The notes under the pieces were generated by a model, which worked only from the letters and a program-made list of their open reading frames with translations, ran no database searches and was not told the origin of the DNA. From contig JAZNAQ010000020.1 in NCBI GenBank assembly GCA_045586595.1, forward strand, positions 30,056-94,055: a stretch of DNA of 64,000 nucleotides, in the 5' to 3' direction. Position 1 is the stretch's first letter; every line of letters starts with the position of its first letter. The DNA is from SIG480 sp045586595. Its GTDB lineage: Bacteria > Bacillota > Clostridia > Oscillospirales > JAAYXM01. This document shows positions 49,052-57,881 of this stretch, piece after piece. A program made the position numbers and the translations under genes.

Positions 49052-50059
49052 TTACAGTATAATCGCCTGTGTTTCCAGAACTTCTATAAGAAGCTTTGCC
49101 GCAGCTTTGATATCAGCTGTATCTGCTATCTCACAGGGTGAGTGCATATATCTTACAGGCACGCTTATTCCGCCCGTCGGTATTCCGTTTCTTGTGAGGT
49201 GGATGCTGCCGGCATCAGTGCCGCCCGCAGTTATAACATCGCGCTGATACGGAATTTTTCTTTTTTCTGCCGATGCGATAAGCGCCGATATTATAGTCGG
49301 ATGTGCAATTGCTGCCTTGTCCATAATTTTTATCGCCGCCCCGCCTGAGAGCTTTGTCTCACCAAAGCCATCAAAGCCCGGGCTGTCGCATGAGTCGGTG
49401 ACGTCTAAAACGATTGCAAAATCCGCCTCGGTAGCATACGCCGCGGTCTTTGCACCTCGGCAACCAACCTCCTCTTGTACGGAGAATACAGCATAAACAT
49501 CATACTCACAGTTTTTAAGCGACATCAACGTATACAGCGCAACAGCACACCCAATGCGGTTATCAAGATACGGCGCACAAATCCTTCCGTTTGAAAGCTC
49601 GTGCAACTCGCCTGCAAAGACCGCCGCATCACCCGGGAGAATAAGCTTCTTCGCGCTTTCCTTATCCTTTGCACCGATGTCTATAAAGAAAGAGCTTATC
49701 TTTCTGTCTTTAATCTCAGTTTTCTGCTCATATGAGACCGTTCCGCGTACACCATTTAAAAACTCGACAGGGGTATTATGAAGCTCTGCCGGAGACAGCC
49801 CGCCCAGCGCATCAAAACGCACAAACCCATTCTCGTCAATATATGTCGCAAGAAGGCCCGTTGTGTCCATATGGGCATCAAGAAGCACACGCTTGCCCAC
49901 ACCCGGACGGCGGACTATAAGATTGCCAAGCGCATCTGTAGAGTGAGAAAGCCCTGCCTTCTGTGCGATTTCCGCAATGGCGGCTGCCATTTTGCTTTCA
50001 AACCCTGACGGTGACTTTACCTCATATAACTTTTTGAGAATATCAATTAAATTAAGCAT
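49052..50059 (-). CDS. M42-family aminopeptidase, copy 1
   Basis: 335 residues from ATG 50059, GGAGG nine bases upstream. SPSGFESKMAAAIAEIAQKAG start, RVLLDAHMDTTGLLATYI (first metal His-Asp), APYLDNRIGCAVALYTL (bridging Asp), VQEEVGCRGAKTAAYATEADFAIVLDVTDS (catalytic Glu-Glu) and AGGTDAGSIHLTRNGIPTGGISVPVRYMHSPCEIA. A full metal and catalytic set. M42 peptidases are large tetrahedral or dodecameric cytosolic aminopeptidases or glutamyl aminopeptidases. Third of three in a row in transcription order. Confidence 0.92.
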   Translation of the reverse strand: MLNLIDILKKLYEVKSPSGFESKMAAAIAEIAQKAGLSHSTDALGNLIVRRPGVGKRVLLDAHMDTTGLLATYIDENGFVRFDALGGLSPAELHNTPVEFLNGVRGTVSYEQKTEIKDRKISSFFIDIGAKDKESAKKLILPGDAAVFAGELHELSNGRICAPYLDNRIGCAVALYTLMSLKNCEYDVYAVFSVQEEVGCRGAKTAAYATEADFAIVLDVTDSCDSPGFDGFGETKLSGGAAIKIMDKAAIAHPTIISALIASAEKRKIPYQRDVITAGGTDAGSIHLTRNGIPTGGISVPVRYMHSPCEIADTADIKAAAKLLIEVLETQAIIL

Positions 50060-51083
50060 CGAGTTTTTCCTCCTCACAGTTTACAAACAAACGTGCAAGC
50101 TCAAGTACCGAATCCATATCGCGCATATCCGCAACACATGATGGCGAGTGAATGTATCTTGTCGGAACGGACAATGATGTTGTGCGCACACCTTCGCGGG
50201 ACACATGAATGCTCTTTGCATCGGTGCCGCCCGCCACGCGTGATTTCATCTGCCAGGCAATTCCGTTTTCCTCCGCCACTCGGCGCAAAAGCTCAAAAAA
50301 CCTTTTATCATATATTGCGCCGCCGTCCATATAACCGATTACGGCACCCCCACCAAGTTCGCATACGCGTGATGCTTCCTCAGACGACGGAATGTCTGCC
50401 GCGGTTGTCCCCTCTATAACAAGTGCAAAATCAGGTTCTACACTGTACGAAGCTGTCACCGCACCACGACAGCCGACTTCTTCCTGCACGGTAAACACAA
50501 AATAGGTATCATAAATAAGTTTTTCAGAAAGCAGAGTCAGCATAACGGCGCAACCGAAGCGGTCATCTATTGCGCGTGCCTTTATTCTATGCTCGCCAAG
50601 AAATTTTACATCGCTATCAAAAACGGCATAATCCCCAAGATGTATAAGCCTTTCAGCCGCAGACTTTTTCTCACAGCCGATGTCTATACAAAGCTCAGAG
50701 AGCTTGGGGGTTTTTTTTCTTTCTTCCTTAGTGGTAAGATGGACGGCTTTGAGCCCGATTATACCAGGAAGCCCTTTTTCGCCCACAAGAACGCGCTTTC
50801 CTATTGCAACACGCCTGTCAACACCGCCTGCGAAATCAAACTTAAGGTAACCGTCGGCGGTGATTTCTTTTATAATCATGCCGACCTCATCCATATGAGC
50901 GCACACCATAAGCTTGTGTTTTCTTCTCTTTTTGCCTTTTTTGAAAACTATCAAATTGCCGATGGAATCCTCTTTTATATCGTCGGCATATGCAGAAGCA
51001 TACTCACGAATATACTCGCGCACCTTTTCTTCTCTGCCCGACACCCCGTCAATTACACAGAGCTTTTTAAGCAGTTCTATCAT
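50052..51083 (-). CDS. M42-family aminopeptidase, copy 2
   Basis: 343 residues; overlaps copies 1 and 3 by eight and four bases. VSGREEKVREYIREY, KLMVCAHMDEVGMIIKEI, ARAIDDRFGCAVMLTLL, FTVQEEVGCRGAVTASYSVEPDFALVIEGTTA and AGGTDAKSIHVSREGVRTTSLSVPTRYIHSP keep all metal ligands and the catalytic Glu-Glu pair. It differs from copy 1 in much of the surface, so specificities may differ. Confidence 0.92.
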   Translation of the reverse strand: MIELLKKLCVIDGVSGREEKVREYIREYASAYADDIKEDSIGNLIVFKKGKKRRKHKLMVCAHMDEVGMIIKEITADGYLKFDFAGGVDRRVAIGKRVLVGEKGLPGIIGLKAVHLTTKEERKKTPKLSELCIDIGCEKKSAAERLIHLGDYAVFDSDVKFLGEHRIKARAIDDRFGCAVMLTLLSEKLIYDTYFVFTVQEEVGCRGAVTASYSVEPDFALVIEGTTAADIPSSEEASRVCELGGGAVIGYMDGGAIYDKRFFELLRRVAEENGIAWQMKSRVAGGTDAKSIHVSREGVRTTSLSVPTRYIHSPSCVADMRDMDSVLELARLFVNCEEEKLDA

Positions 51084-52108
51084 AACTTCGCACCTCCTGC
51101 AGACAAATGAAGCGCAAATTCATATATTAGCTTCGAAACAGCTTCAACGTCGCTTTTCTTTACTGTTTCCACGGGAGTATGCATATACTTAAGCGGAATA
51201 GAGAGCAGCGCTGTAGCGATGCCCTGACGCACAATCTGGACAGACCATGCATTTGTTCCCGAATCACCCGCACATACTTCAACAGTATGAGGAATTTTCT
51301 TGTCCTTCGCTATGCCAATCAAAGCATCTGACATTTTCTTTGTCATATTCGGGCCGACACCGATTGCGGCACCGCTGCCTGCATCAAACGTCAAAGACTT
51401 GTCCACACCGTGAGTCGTTGCATGGGTAACATCAACAACTATCGCCCAATCGGGGTTTACTGTATACCCGGCAACACGCGCACCTCGACAACCGAGCTCC
51501 TCCTGCGCACTTGCAACAACAACTATATCAAACGCGAGCTTTTTACCTTTGAGCATAGAGATTGCGCGCAGAATCGCCGCGAGGCTCGCGCGGTCATCAA
51601 GCGCACGGGCAGATATATATTTATCGTGAAGGCTCACCGGAGAGGAATCAAACACAACGGGAGTGCCAATCTCAACACCTGTGGTGTTTTCTGCGCCTAT
51701 ATCAATATATAAATCTTCAATTTTAAGTGCATTTTCCATCTCGCTTGCCGTCTGAAGATGAGGCGGCGATGCAGTTACAACGCCGTATTTCGGAGGGTCA
51801 CACAAAACAACGACCTCACGCGCAGGCAAAATGCGCGGGTCTACTCCGCCCAGAGCAGAGAAGGTCAGAAAACCGTTCTTTTCACCTGTTACCACAAGGC
51901 CTATCTCATCAATATGCGCATCAAGAAGCAAACACTTTGCTCCCTTCTTGCCGCATTTTTTTATTCCGTATACATTCCCGAAAGCATCAGTTTCTGTCTT
52001 ATCGACAAATCGTGATATAAGGTTTTCTATCCGCTTCGATGCAGAGTGCTCAAACCCTGACGGAGACGGATGCTCGGAAAGCTTATTTATAATTGAAAGT
52101 ATATCCAA
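51080..52108 (-). CDS. M42-family aminopeptidase, copy 3
   Basis: 342 residues from TTG 52108 (GAGG ten bases upstream); the ATG-like extension to 52156 has poor coding character. HPSPSGFEHSASKRIENL, CLLLDAHIDEIGLVVTGE (H-D kept), ARALDDRASLAAILRAI, ASAQEELGCRGARVAGYTVNPDWAIVVDVTHA and GDSGTNAWSVQIVRQGIATALLSIPLKYMHTPVE. The usual GGTDA is GDSGTNA here, a change near the last metal ligand that copies 1 and 2 do not have; metal binding at that site may be altered. Confidence 0.88.
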   Translation of the reverse strand: MDILSIINKLSEHPSPSGFEHSASKRIENLISRFVDKTETDAFGNVYGIKKCGKKGAKCLLLDAHIDEIGLVVTGEKNGFLTFSALGGVDPRILPAREVVVLCDPPKYGVVTASPPHLQTASEMENALKIEDLYIDIGAENTTGVEIGTPVVFDSSPVSLHDKYISARALDDRASLAAILRAISMLKGKKLAFDIVVVASAQEELGCRGARVAGYTVNPDWAIVVDVTHATTHGVDKSLTFDAGSGAAIGVGPNMTKKMSDALIGIAKDKKIPHTVEVCAGDSGTNAWSVQIVRQGIATALLSIPLKYMHTPVETVKKSDVEAVSKLIYEFALHLSAGGAKL

Positions 52109-52168
52109 GGCTGCACTTCCTCTTCTGCAAAGTTTACAACAGAATAAGTATAGCACATTTTTCCTCTT

Positions 52169-53176
52169 TTATGAAGATGCTTTTTCACTTATTTTCGCAA
52201 GAGTTACCCCTGTATAATATGACTTAAGTATCTCATCATAGTTTTTACCATCAAGAGCCATTGCCCGCGCACCATACTGGCTCATCCCTACACCGTGTCC
52301 GTAACCGCGCGTTTTAATTTTTATTATACCGTCGGCATATGATACAGTAAAGTTCGTAGAATTCAGCCCGAAAATTGAGCGCATATCACTCCCATTAACC
52401 CCAACGCCTGCCACAGTCAGTTTTTTTACCCCTCCCGCGTCTGAGCGCGAGATGTTTGTTATCCAATTCTCAGGGTTTGCATCAAAGACGGCATTCTTAT
52501 ATTTTTCAGAAAATTTTGTTTTAAACTCATCGGGAGTCAGCATTTTTTCTTCTTCATAGCGCGGTGAATCACTCTCGCCTGCACTTTCCACACTCACAAG
52601 ATACGGAACTGCACTCCCCCAAACATCCTCGGCGTTCTCAGTTTTGCCTGCTGAGGTTGAGTGAAACACCGCGGTTATCGGCTCTCCGTTATAAATCAGT
52701 ATTTCGCCGTCCGTTTCGCTCACTGCACGCAAAATTTTTTCTGTATACTCTTCTGCCGCGCTACTCCAGCCCGCGGCGAAGCTCGCTATCGGTTCATATG
52801 CCTTGCAGTGCGACGGGTTGTTGCACACCGCGGCTCCGCCATGCTCTGCCGCCGGTGCAGATGCTATTTTTTTCATTGTATATGTACGGGCTGCAACGGC
52901 CTGTGCTTTCAGCGCTTCATCGGGAAAAAGTGCCGGCATTTCAGCTGCAACAACACCTTGCAGATATTCATTCAGGGGTATGCTTTCAACCGTGCCGTTA
53001 TAGTTAAGAGACACCATAACATTTTCGTCTGAGGTCTTACTGCTTTTCTCAGTTGATTGTTCAACTGTAGGAATAGGCAAAGTCGGCACTTCGTCATCCC
53101 CGCCCCCGAGAATTATAAGAGGGGTTATAAAAACAGCCGCCCACAACATCATGCAAAGTATAAAAAACCTTTTCAT
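52169..53176 (-). CDS. spoIID: Stage II sporulation protein D-like (SpoIID)
   Basis: 335 residues from ATG 53176 (AAGGAAG upstream). N-terminal signal anchor (FFILCMMLWAAVFITPLIILGG), Ser/Pro linker, then NYNGTVESIPLNEYLQGVVAAEMPALFPDEALKAQAVAARTYTMKKI, AVFHSTSAGKTENAEDVWGSAVPYLVSV, and RGYGHGVGMSQYGARAMALDGKNYDEILKSYYTGVTL: the whole SpoIID lytic transglycosylase fold. It degrades septal peptidoglycan during engulfment. Position alone outside an operon is normal. Confidence 0.93.
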   Translation of the reverse strand: MKRFFILCMMLWAAVFITPLIILGGGDDEVPTLPIPTVEQSTEKSSKTSDENVMVSLNYNGTVESIPLNEYLQGVVAAEMPALFPDEALKAQAVAARTYTMKKIASAPAAEHGGAAVCNNPSHCKAYEPIASFAAGWSSAAEEYTEKILRAVSETDGEILIYNGEPITAVFHSTSAGKTENAEDVWGSAVPYLVSVESAGESDSPRYEEEKMLTPDEFKTKFSEKYKNAVFDANPENWITNISRSDAGGVKKLTVAGVGVNGSDMRSIFGLNSTNFTVSYADGIIKIKTRGYGHGVGMSQYGARAMALDGKNYDEILKSYYTGVTLAKISEKASS

Positions 53177-53213
53177 TAACCGTACTTCCTTTCCTGTTCT
53201 ACCAAATAAGGCA

Positions 53214-53242
53214 TTGACTAATATTTTCAAATATTATAAAAT
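53214..53242 (+). promoter_or_regulatory. Promoter of the citrate synthase gene
   Basis: TTGACT (53214-53219), 17 bp, TAAAAT (53237-53242), 36 bases before the start codon. Confidence 0.75.
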
Positions 53243-53277
53243 AGATTTAATACAATAGTACTTAGGAGGGCCCAGAC

Positions 53278-54642
53278 ATGTCCGAAACAATGGTCCGAAG
53301 CAGCGAAGGCTTTATAAAAAGCATATGCGAGGACGTCAGAAATAATAACAGAATAAGCCCCGAAATACTCAACCACCCGAGCGTAAGACGCGGTCTGCGT
53401 AATCAGGACGGTACAGGAGTTGTTGCCGGCGTTACAAAAATAGGTAATGTACGCGGTTACAACATCATAGACAACGAAAGAGTCTCGATAGACGGTATGC
53501 TCACCTATCGTGGAGTAGACGTCTCCAATATCATTGAAAGCATTACAAACGACAACCGCTTCGGTTTTGAGGAGGTTGTATATCTCCTTCTTATAGGAAA
53601 GCTTCCGTCAAAGAGCGAGCTTGAAGAATTCAACTATATGCTCGCACACCATCGCAACCTCCCTCCAAACTTCACGGAGGATATGATTATCAAGGCACCG
53701 AGTGCAAACATTATGAATAAGCTCGCGCGCTCCGTTCTGGCTCTATATTCGTTTGACCCTAACCCCGATGATACCTCGCTTGAGAATATGATGCGCCAGT
53801 CGTTTGACCTTATCGCACAGTTCCCAATTATTGCGGCACAGGCATATCAGGTAAAACGTCATTACTACGAAAACAAGAGCATGCATCTTCACATTCCGCC
53901 TGACAACCTTTCAACGGCAGAAATTTTCCTTTATTGCATGCGTTCAGACCGCAAGTATACTGATGAAGAGGCAAAGCTCCTTGATAAATGCCTCATTCTC
54001 CACGCGGAGCACGGTGGAGGTAACAACTCGGCATTTACCTGCCGCGTACTCTCGTCCTCCGGCACTGATACATACTCGGCAGTCGCTGCATCATTATGTT
54101 CGCTCAAAGGCCCGCTCCACGGCGGTGCAAACAAGCAGGTTGTCGATATGTTCAAACACATTGAGGCAAACGTCAAGAACTGGAAGAATGACGACGAAAT
54201 TAGTGAATATCTCGCAAAAATAATCCGTAAGGAAGTCGGAGATAAGAGTGGTAAAATTTACGGTATGGGGCATGCTATATACACCAAGTCAGACCCCCGT
54301 GCCATTATGCTCAAAAAACACGCAAAGGCTCTTGCAGAAAAGCACGGCTACCTCGAGCGTTTTGAACTTATCGAAGCCGTAGAGCGTCTTACCCCCGAGG
54401 TTTTTCTTGCAGTAAAGGGTAACGACAAACCGCTTTGTGCAAATGTTGATATGTACTCAGGTCTTGTATATGAAATGCTCGGCATCCCACTCGACCTTTA
54501 CACCCCGCTCTTTGCTATAGCGCGTGTTGCAGGTCTGTGCGCACACCGCATAGAAGAAGCAATGACAGGCGGGCGCATAATACGTCCTGCATACAAGTGC
54601 ATTTCCCGTCACACAGAGTATACACCTTTAATTTCAAGATAA
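53278..54642 (+). CDS. gltA: Citrate synthase
   Basis: 454 residues, GGAGG upstream. YRGVDVSNIIES, HAEHGGGNNSAFTCRVLSSSGTD (first catalytic His), GPLHGGANKQV (second His region) and MGHAIYTKSDPRAIML (oxaloacetate Arg) and DMYSGLVYEMLGIP (catalytic Asp) are all present. Condenses acetyl-CoA and oxaloacetate, most likely for glutamate synthesis in a fermenting anaerobe. An N-terminal extension of about 70 residues is usual in this clostridial form. Own promoter upstream. Confidence 0.95.
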   Translation: MSETMVRSSEGFIKSICEDVRNNNRISPEILNHPSVRRGLRNQDGTGVVAGVTKIGNVRGYNIIDNERVSIDGMLTYRGVDVSNIIESITNDNRFGFEEVVYLLLIGKLPSKSELEEFNYMLAHHRNLPPNFTEDMIIKAPSANIMNKLARSVLALYSFDPNPDDTSLENMMRQSFDLIAQFPIIAAQAYQVKRHYYENKSMHLHIPPDNLSTAEIFLYCMRSDRKYTDEEAKLLDKCLILHAEHGGGNNSAFTCRVLSSSGTDTYSAVAASLCSLKGPLHGGANKQVVDMFKHIEANVKNWKNDDEISEYLAKIIRKEVGDKSGKIYGMGHAIYTKSDPRAIMLKKHAKALAEKHGYLERFELIEAVERLTPEVFLAVKGNDKPLCANVDMYSGLVYEMLGIPLDLYTPLFAIARVAGLCAHRIEEAMTGGRIIRPAYKCISRHTEYTPLISR

Positions 54643-54655
54643 GGGTTGTTGTTTT

Positions 54656-55438
54656 ATGATAAAAAACAAGCTGTTTCCAATTTTATTCGCTTTCCCCGTA
54701 ACCACAGGTATTTGCGGAGCTATACTGCGTGCATATCAGTTCAGGAACGCTTTTGACCCGCAAACAGGCATTTTAAAAAGCGGAGAGCCTACCACTTACG
54801 GATTCATCGCAGTATGCATAATAGCCGCACTCATGGCAGTTATCGCAGCTTTTCTGTTAAAGAGCGGCCTTGAAATAAAATCAAATAAATTCGAGAGTGT
54901 ACTCACTGCCGCAATGTCGGTTTCAGCAGTCGTTATACTCGCGCATGCGGGCATAATTCTTTTTTCTCTTCGCGACGAGTTTGATTTGACGCAGCTTATT
55001 CTTTCCCTTTTTTCCGTATACTGTGCGGTATCACTTCTTGTTATGGGAAAATACCGTATGGCAGAACGAAACAGCACAGTTTATTGCGTTTTTTCTGCAG
55101 TGCCGGTATTCTGGGCATGCTTCTTGCTCATCCTCACATTCCGCGAAAAAATTTCTGACCCGGTTATCTCAAACTATGTTCCTCTTATATTCTCATATAT
55201 ATGCATTCTTTTCTTTACCTACGCAATGGCGGCACACATTCTTGGCAAGAACAAAAAGCATGTAGCAGTTTTCGCGTGCTTCCTGGGTCTGTTTTTCATT
55301 CTCACTGAGCTACTTTCACCATTCTTACTGAAAGAGCTCTCAGTATTTGACACAGCAAAGATTCGCGAATTTCTGCCCCAGCTTGCATTTTTGATTCTAA
55401 TGCCTTGCGCATGTGCACAGATTGTAAGAAAAAAGTAA
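54656..55438 (+). CDS. Multi-span membrane protein, unknown
   Basis: 260 residues, about seven or eight hydrophobic segments (e.g. YGFIAVCIIAALMAVIAAFLL, VVILAHAGIILFSL, VIRK-type basic ends). No recognised family. It follows citrate synthase by 13 bases and precedes the radC-like gene by 21, so may be part of that transcript. Similar seven-span proteins of unknown role occur in Oscillospiraceae. Function cannot be stated. Confidence 0.75.
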   Translation: MIKNKLFPILFAFPVTTGICGAILRAYQFRNAFDPQTGILKSGEPTTYGFIAVCIIAALMAVIAAFLLKSGLEIKSNKFESVLTAAMSVSAVVILAHAGIILFSLRDEFDLTQLILSLFSVYCAVSLLVMGKYRMAERNSTVYCVFSAVPVFWACFLLILTFREKISDPVISNYVPLIFSYICILFFTYAMAAHILGKNKKHVAVFACFLGLFFILTELLSPFLLKELSVFDTAKIREFLPQLAFLILMPCACAQIVRKK

Positions 55439-55459
55439 AAGAAAGGGAGTAGTATACAG

Positions 55460-56152
55460 GTGGCTGAAGGACATCGCCGCAGGATGCGAGACCGGTTCTA
55501 TGCAGAAAACATAGATACCATACCCGAACATATAGTACTTGAGAAGATTCTTCACGGAGTTATTTCAAGAGGCGATACAGCCCAGGCCGCAAGAGACCTT
55601 ATGAAAGAATTTGGTTCTCTTGCGGGAGTTATCGACGCACCCATCTATGAATTACGCAAAATCCGCGGTATCGGGCAAGCGGCCGCGTCTTTTATCAAAC
55701 TGATTCCGTTATTCTACAGAAAGTATCGTGAGAGCGATTGGGCCGGAACTGTAATATTCAAAAACGCAGACGATGCTGCGCAGTATCTTACAGACCGTTT
55801 TATAGGTTATAAAGAAGAAGTGGTTATTGCCATGTGCCTTGATGCAAGCGGCAAGCTTCTGTCTTGCAAGGCAATTTTTCAAGGCTCAATAAATTCTGTA
55901 GACATAAGTATACGCAAGATTATGGACTTTGCCATTGCCTCAAATGCCGCACGCGTTATTATTGCGCATAACCATTTACACGGCGGCACCTCTCCATCTG
56001 AGGCTGACCGTGAATCAACCAGAACCATCTATAACGCACTGAGCTTTGCAGGGATTCATCTTGATGACCACATCATAGTTTGTGACGATGAATACGAATC
56101 AATGGCACAAGGCGGGCATGTCCCGAACATTACGTTTTCAAACCCAGATTAA
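55460..56152 (+). CDS. radC: RadC-like JAB-domain protein
   Basis: 230 residues, GTG start. N-terminal helix-hairpin-helix region (YELRKIRGIGQAAASFIKLI), then the JAB/MPN fold with VVIAMCLDASGKLLSCKAIFQG and the metal motif IIAHNHLHGGTSPSEADRESTRTI (HNH...S..D). The opening GHRRRMRDRF is the variant seen in RadC-like proteins of Clostridia. Presumed DNA-related; the enzymatic activity of the family is still unclear. Confidence 0.9.
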   Translation: MAEGHRRRMRDRFYAENIDTIPEHIVLEKILHGVISRGDTAQAARDLMKEFGSLAGVIDAPIYELRKIRGIGQAAASFIKLIPLFYRKYRESDWAGTVIFKNADDAAQYLTDRFIGYKEEVVIAMCLDASGKLLSCKAIFQGSINSVDISIRKIMDFAIASNAARVIIAHNHLHGGTSPSEADRESTRTIYNALSFAGIHLDDHIIVCDDEYESMAQGGHVPNITFSNPD

Positions 56153-56158
56153 TCCAAC

Positions 56159-56193
56159 GAAAAAGCCTTTTCCACGTGGAAAAGGCTTTTTAT
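56159..56193. terminator. Intrinsic terminator
   Basis: AAAAAGCCTTTTCC and GGAAAAGGCTTTTT form a perfect stem around ACGT, with T-run; ends the radC-like gene. Confidence 0.9.
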
Positions 56194-56221
56194 TTACATT
56201 TAAATTGTTTTTTGCTATAAT
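56193..56221 (+). promoter_or_regulatory. Promoter of the FAD dehydrogenase gene
   Basis: TTTACA (56193-56198), 17 bp, TATAAT (56216-56221), about 41 bases before the start codon. Confidence 0.75.
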
Positions 56222-56262
56222 AATAAGTTGTAATAATTTCCGACATAAAAGGAATTGAGCTT

Positions 56263-57852
56263 ATGATAAGAATAGGAAATTTAAAGCTCGGGCTCGATGA
56301 GCACGAGGCTGCTCTTCAAAAAAAGGCGGCGAAAGCACTTGGTATTAATCCACGAGATATAACGTCGCTCCATATAGTTAAAAAAGCGGTTGACGCAAGG
56401 GACAAGAAGAATGTGCATTTTGTATATTCTGTAGACGTTACAATAAACGGCAATGAGCAAAAAGCAGTAGCACGCATACGGCGCGGAGACGTATCCATAA
56501 AGCCGTGTGAGACAGAAATCAACACACCATGCGTAACTCTTCCAAAAAAACGCCCCGTTGTTGTCGGCGCAGGCCCCGCAGGGCTTTTTGCAGCGCTTAC
56601 TCTTGCCAAAGCAGGCGCACGCCCCATTCTTATTGAGCGCGGAGAAGCTGTGGAGGAGCGCGCAAAGACAGTTGAGCGCTTCCGCACAGAAGGCAAACTT
56701 GACACATCGTCAAACGTCCAGTTTGGCGAGGGCGGCGCAGGCACGTTCTCTGACGGCAAGTTGAACTCAGGTACGCATGACAGACGCAGATTTGAGGTGT
56801 TCCGCACATTTGTAGAACACGGCGCGCCTTCAGAAATCATGTATATAAGAAACCCGCATATAGGCTCAGACAACCTCCCGAAGGTTGTATCCGGAATACG
56901 CGAAAAAATAAAAGTTCTCGGTGGAGAGGTGTTCTTTAACCATACACTCTGCAACATCTCGGTTAGAGACGGAAGTGTAGCTGCGGTTACTTGTAAAACC
57001 AAAGCCGGAGACGAGGTCACCTTTGAGACAGATGATGTTGTTCTTGCGGTAGGCCATTCGGCAAGAGATGTTTTTTCAATGCTGCTTGATATGGGCGTAA
57101 AACTCACGCAAAAACCGTTTTCAATGGGTGTACGCATAGAGCATTTACAGAGCGATATTGACAGATGCCGCTACGGTGAGTTTGCCTCACACCCCGCTCT
57201 GGGTGCGGCTGATTATAAGTTATCCAACAGGTACCCTAACGGCCGTGCTGTCTATACGTTCTGTATGTGCCCGGGAGGCGAGGTCATAAACGCTTCAAGT
57301 GAGGAGTGTGCGCTTGTAACAAACGGTATGAGTCTTTATGCCCGAAACAAGCAAAACGCAAACAGCGCGATGCTTGTAAACGTCTCACCTGAAGACTTTG
57401 CCGACACGTCTCCCCTTGCAGGAGTTGAGTTGCAGCGTGGTATTGAGCGCGCAGCGTTTACACTCGGCGGCAGTAACTACTGCGCGCCGGCGCAAACAGT
57501 TGAGGGCTTTCTGACAGGCAGGAAAACAGGTTTTTCTCGCATTAAGCCCTCCTTTCTCCCCGGAGTGCGTGAGTGCAACATTTCAGAGCTGTTTCCCGAA
57601 TATATAACAGAAACACTACGCGCAGGGCTTTCAGGCTTTTCAAGGCTGATACCTGCCTTCCGCGACGGTGACGCGGTAATGACCGCACCGGAAACGCGCT
57701 CATCCTCACCTGTAAGGATTGAAAGAAACGAAAAACTTATGTCATCGCTTTCGGGTCTGTACCCATGCGGCGAGGGTGCCGGCTATGCAGGCGGCATTCT
57801 CTCATCAGCAGTTGACGGAATCCGTGTTGCAGAAGCCGTACTCAGCAGATAA
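56263..57852 (+). CDS. FAD-dependent dehydrogenase (uncharacterised COG2509-like family)
   Basis: 529 residues. Residues 1-90 form a small N-terminal domain; PVVVGAGPAGLFAALTLAKAGARPILIERGEAVEERAKTV is the dinucleotide fold that binds FAD; SSNVQFGEGGAGTFSDGKLNSGTHD and SMGVRIEHLQSDIDRCRYG, RAVYTFCMCPGGEVINASSEE and GLYPCGEGAGYAGGILSSAVDGIRVA are typical of this family of about 530-residue flavoproteins in Firmicutes. Reaction unknown; related to FAD-dependent dehydrogenases acting on lipids or porphyrins by fold only. Confidence 0.9.
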   Translation: MIRIGNLKLGLDEHEAALQKKAAKALGINPRDITSLHIVKKAVDARDKKNVHFVYSVDVTINGNEQKAVARIRRGDVSIKPCETEINTPCVTLPKKRPVVVGAGPAGLFAALTLAKAGARPILIERGEAVEERAKTVERFRTEGKLDTSSNVQFGEGGAGTFSDGKLNSGTHDRRRFEVFRTFVEHGAPSEIMYIRNPHIGSDNLPKVVSGIREKIKVLGGEVFFNHTLCNISVRDGSVAAVTCKTKAGDEVTFETDDVVLAVGHSARDVFSMLLDMGVKLTQKPFSMGVRIEHLQSDIDRCRYGEFASHPALGAADYKLSNRYPNGRAVYTFCMCPGGEVINASSEECALVTNGMSLYARNKQNANSAMLVNVSPEDFADTSPLAGVELQRGIERAAFTLGGSNYCAPAQTVEGFLTGRKTGFSRIKPSFLPGVRECNISELFPEYITETLRAGLSGFSRLIPAFRDGDAVMTAPETRSSSPVRIERNEKLMSSLSGLYPCGEGAGYAGGILSSAVDGIRVAEAVLSR

Positions 57853-57881
57853 TACACCATTACAAAGGAAGTATTGAGATA

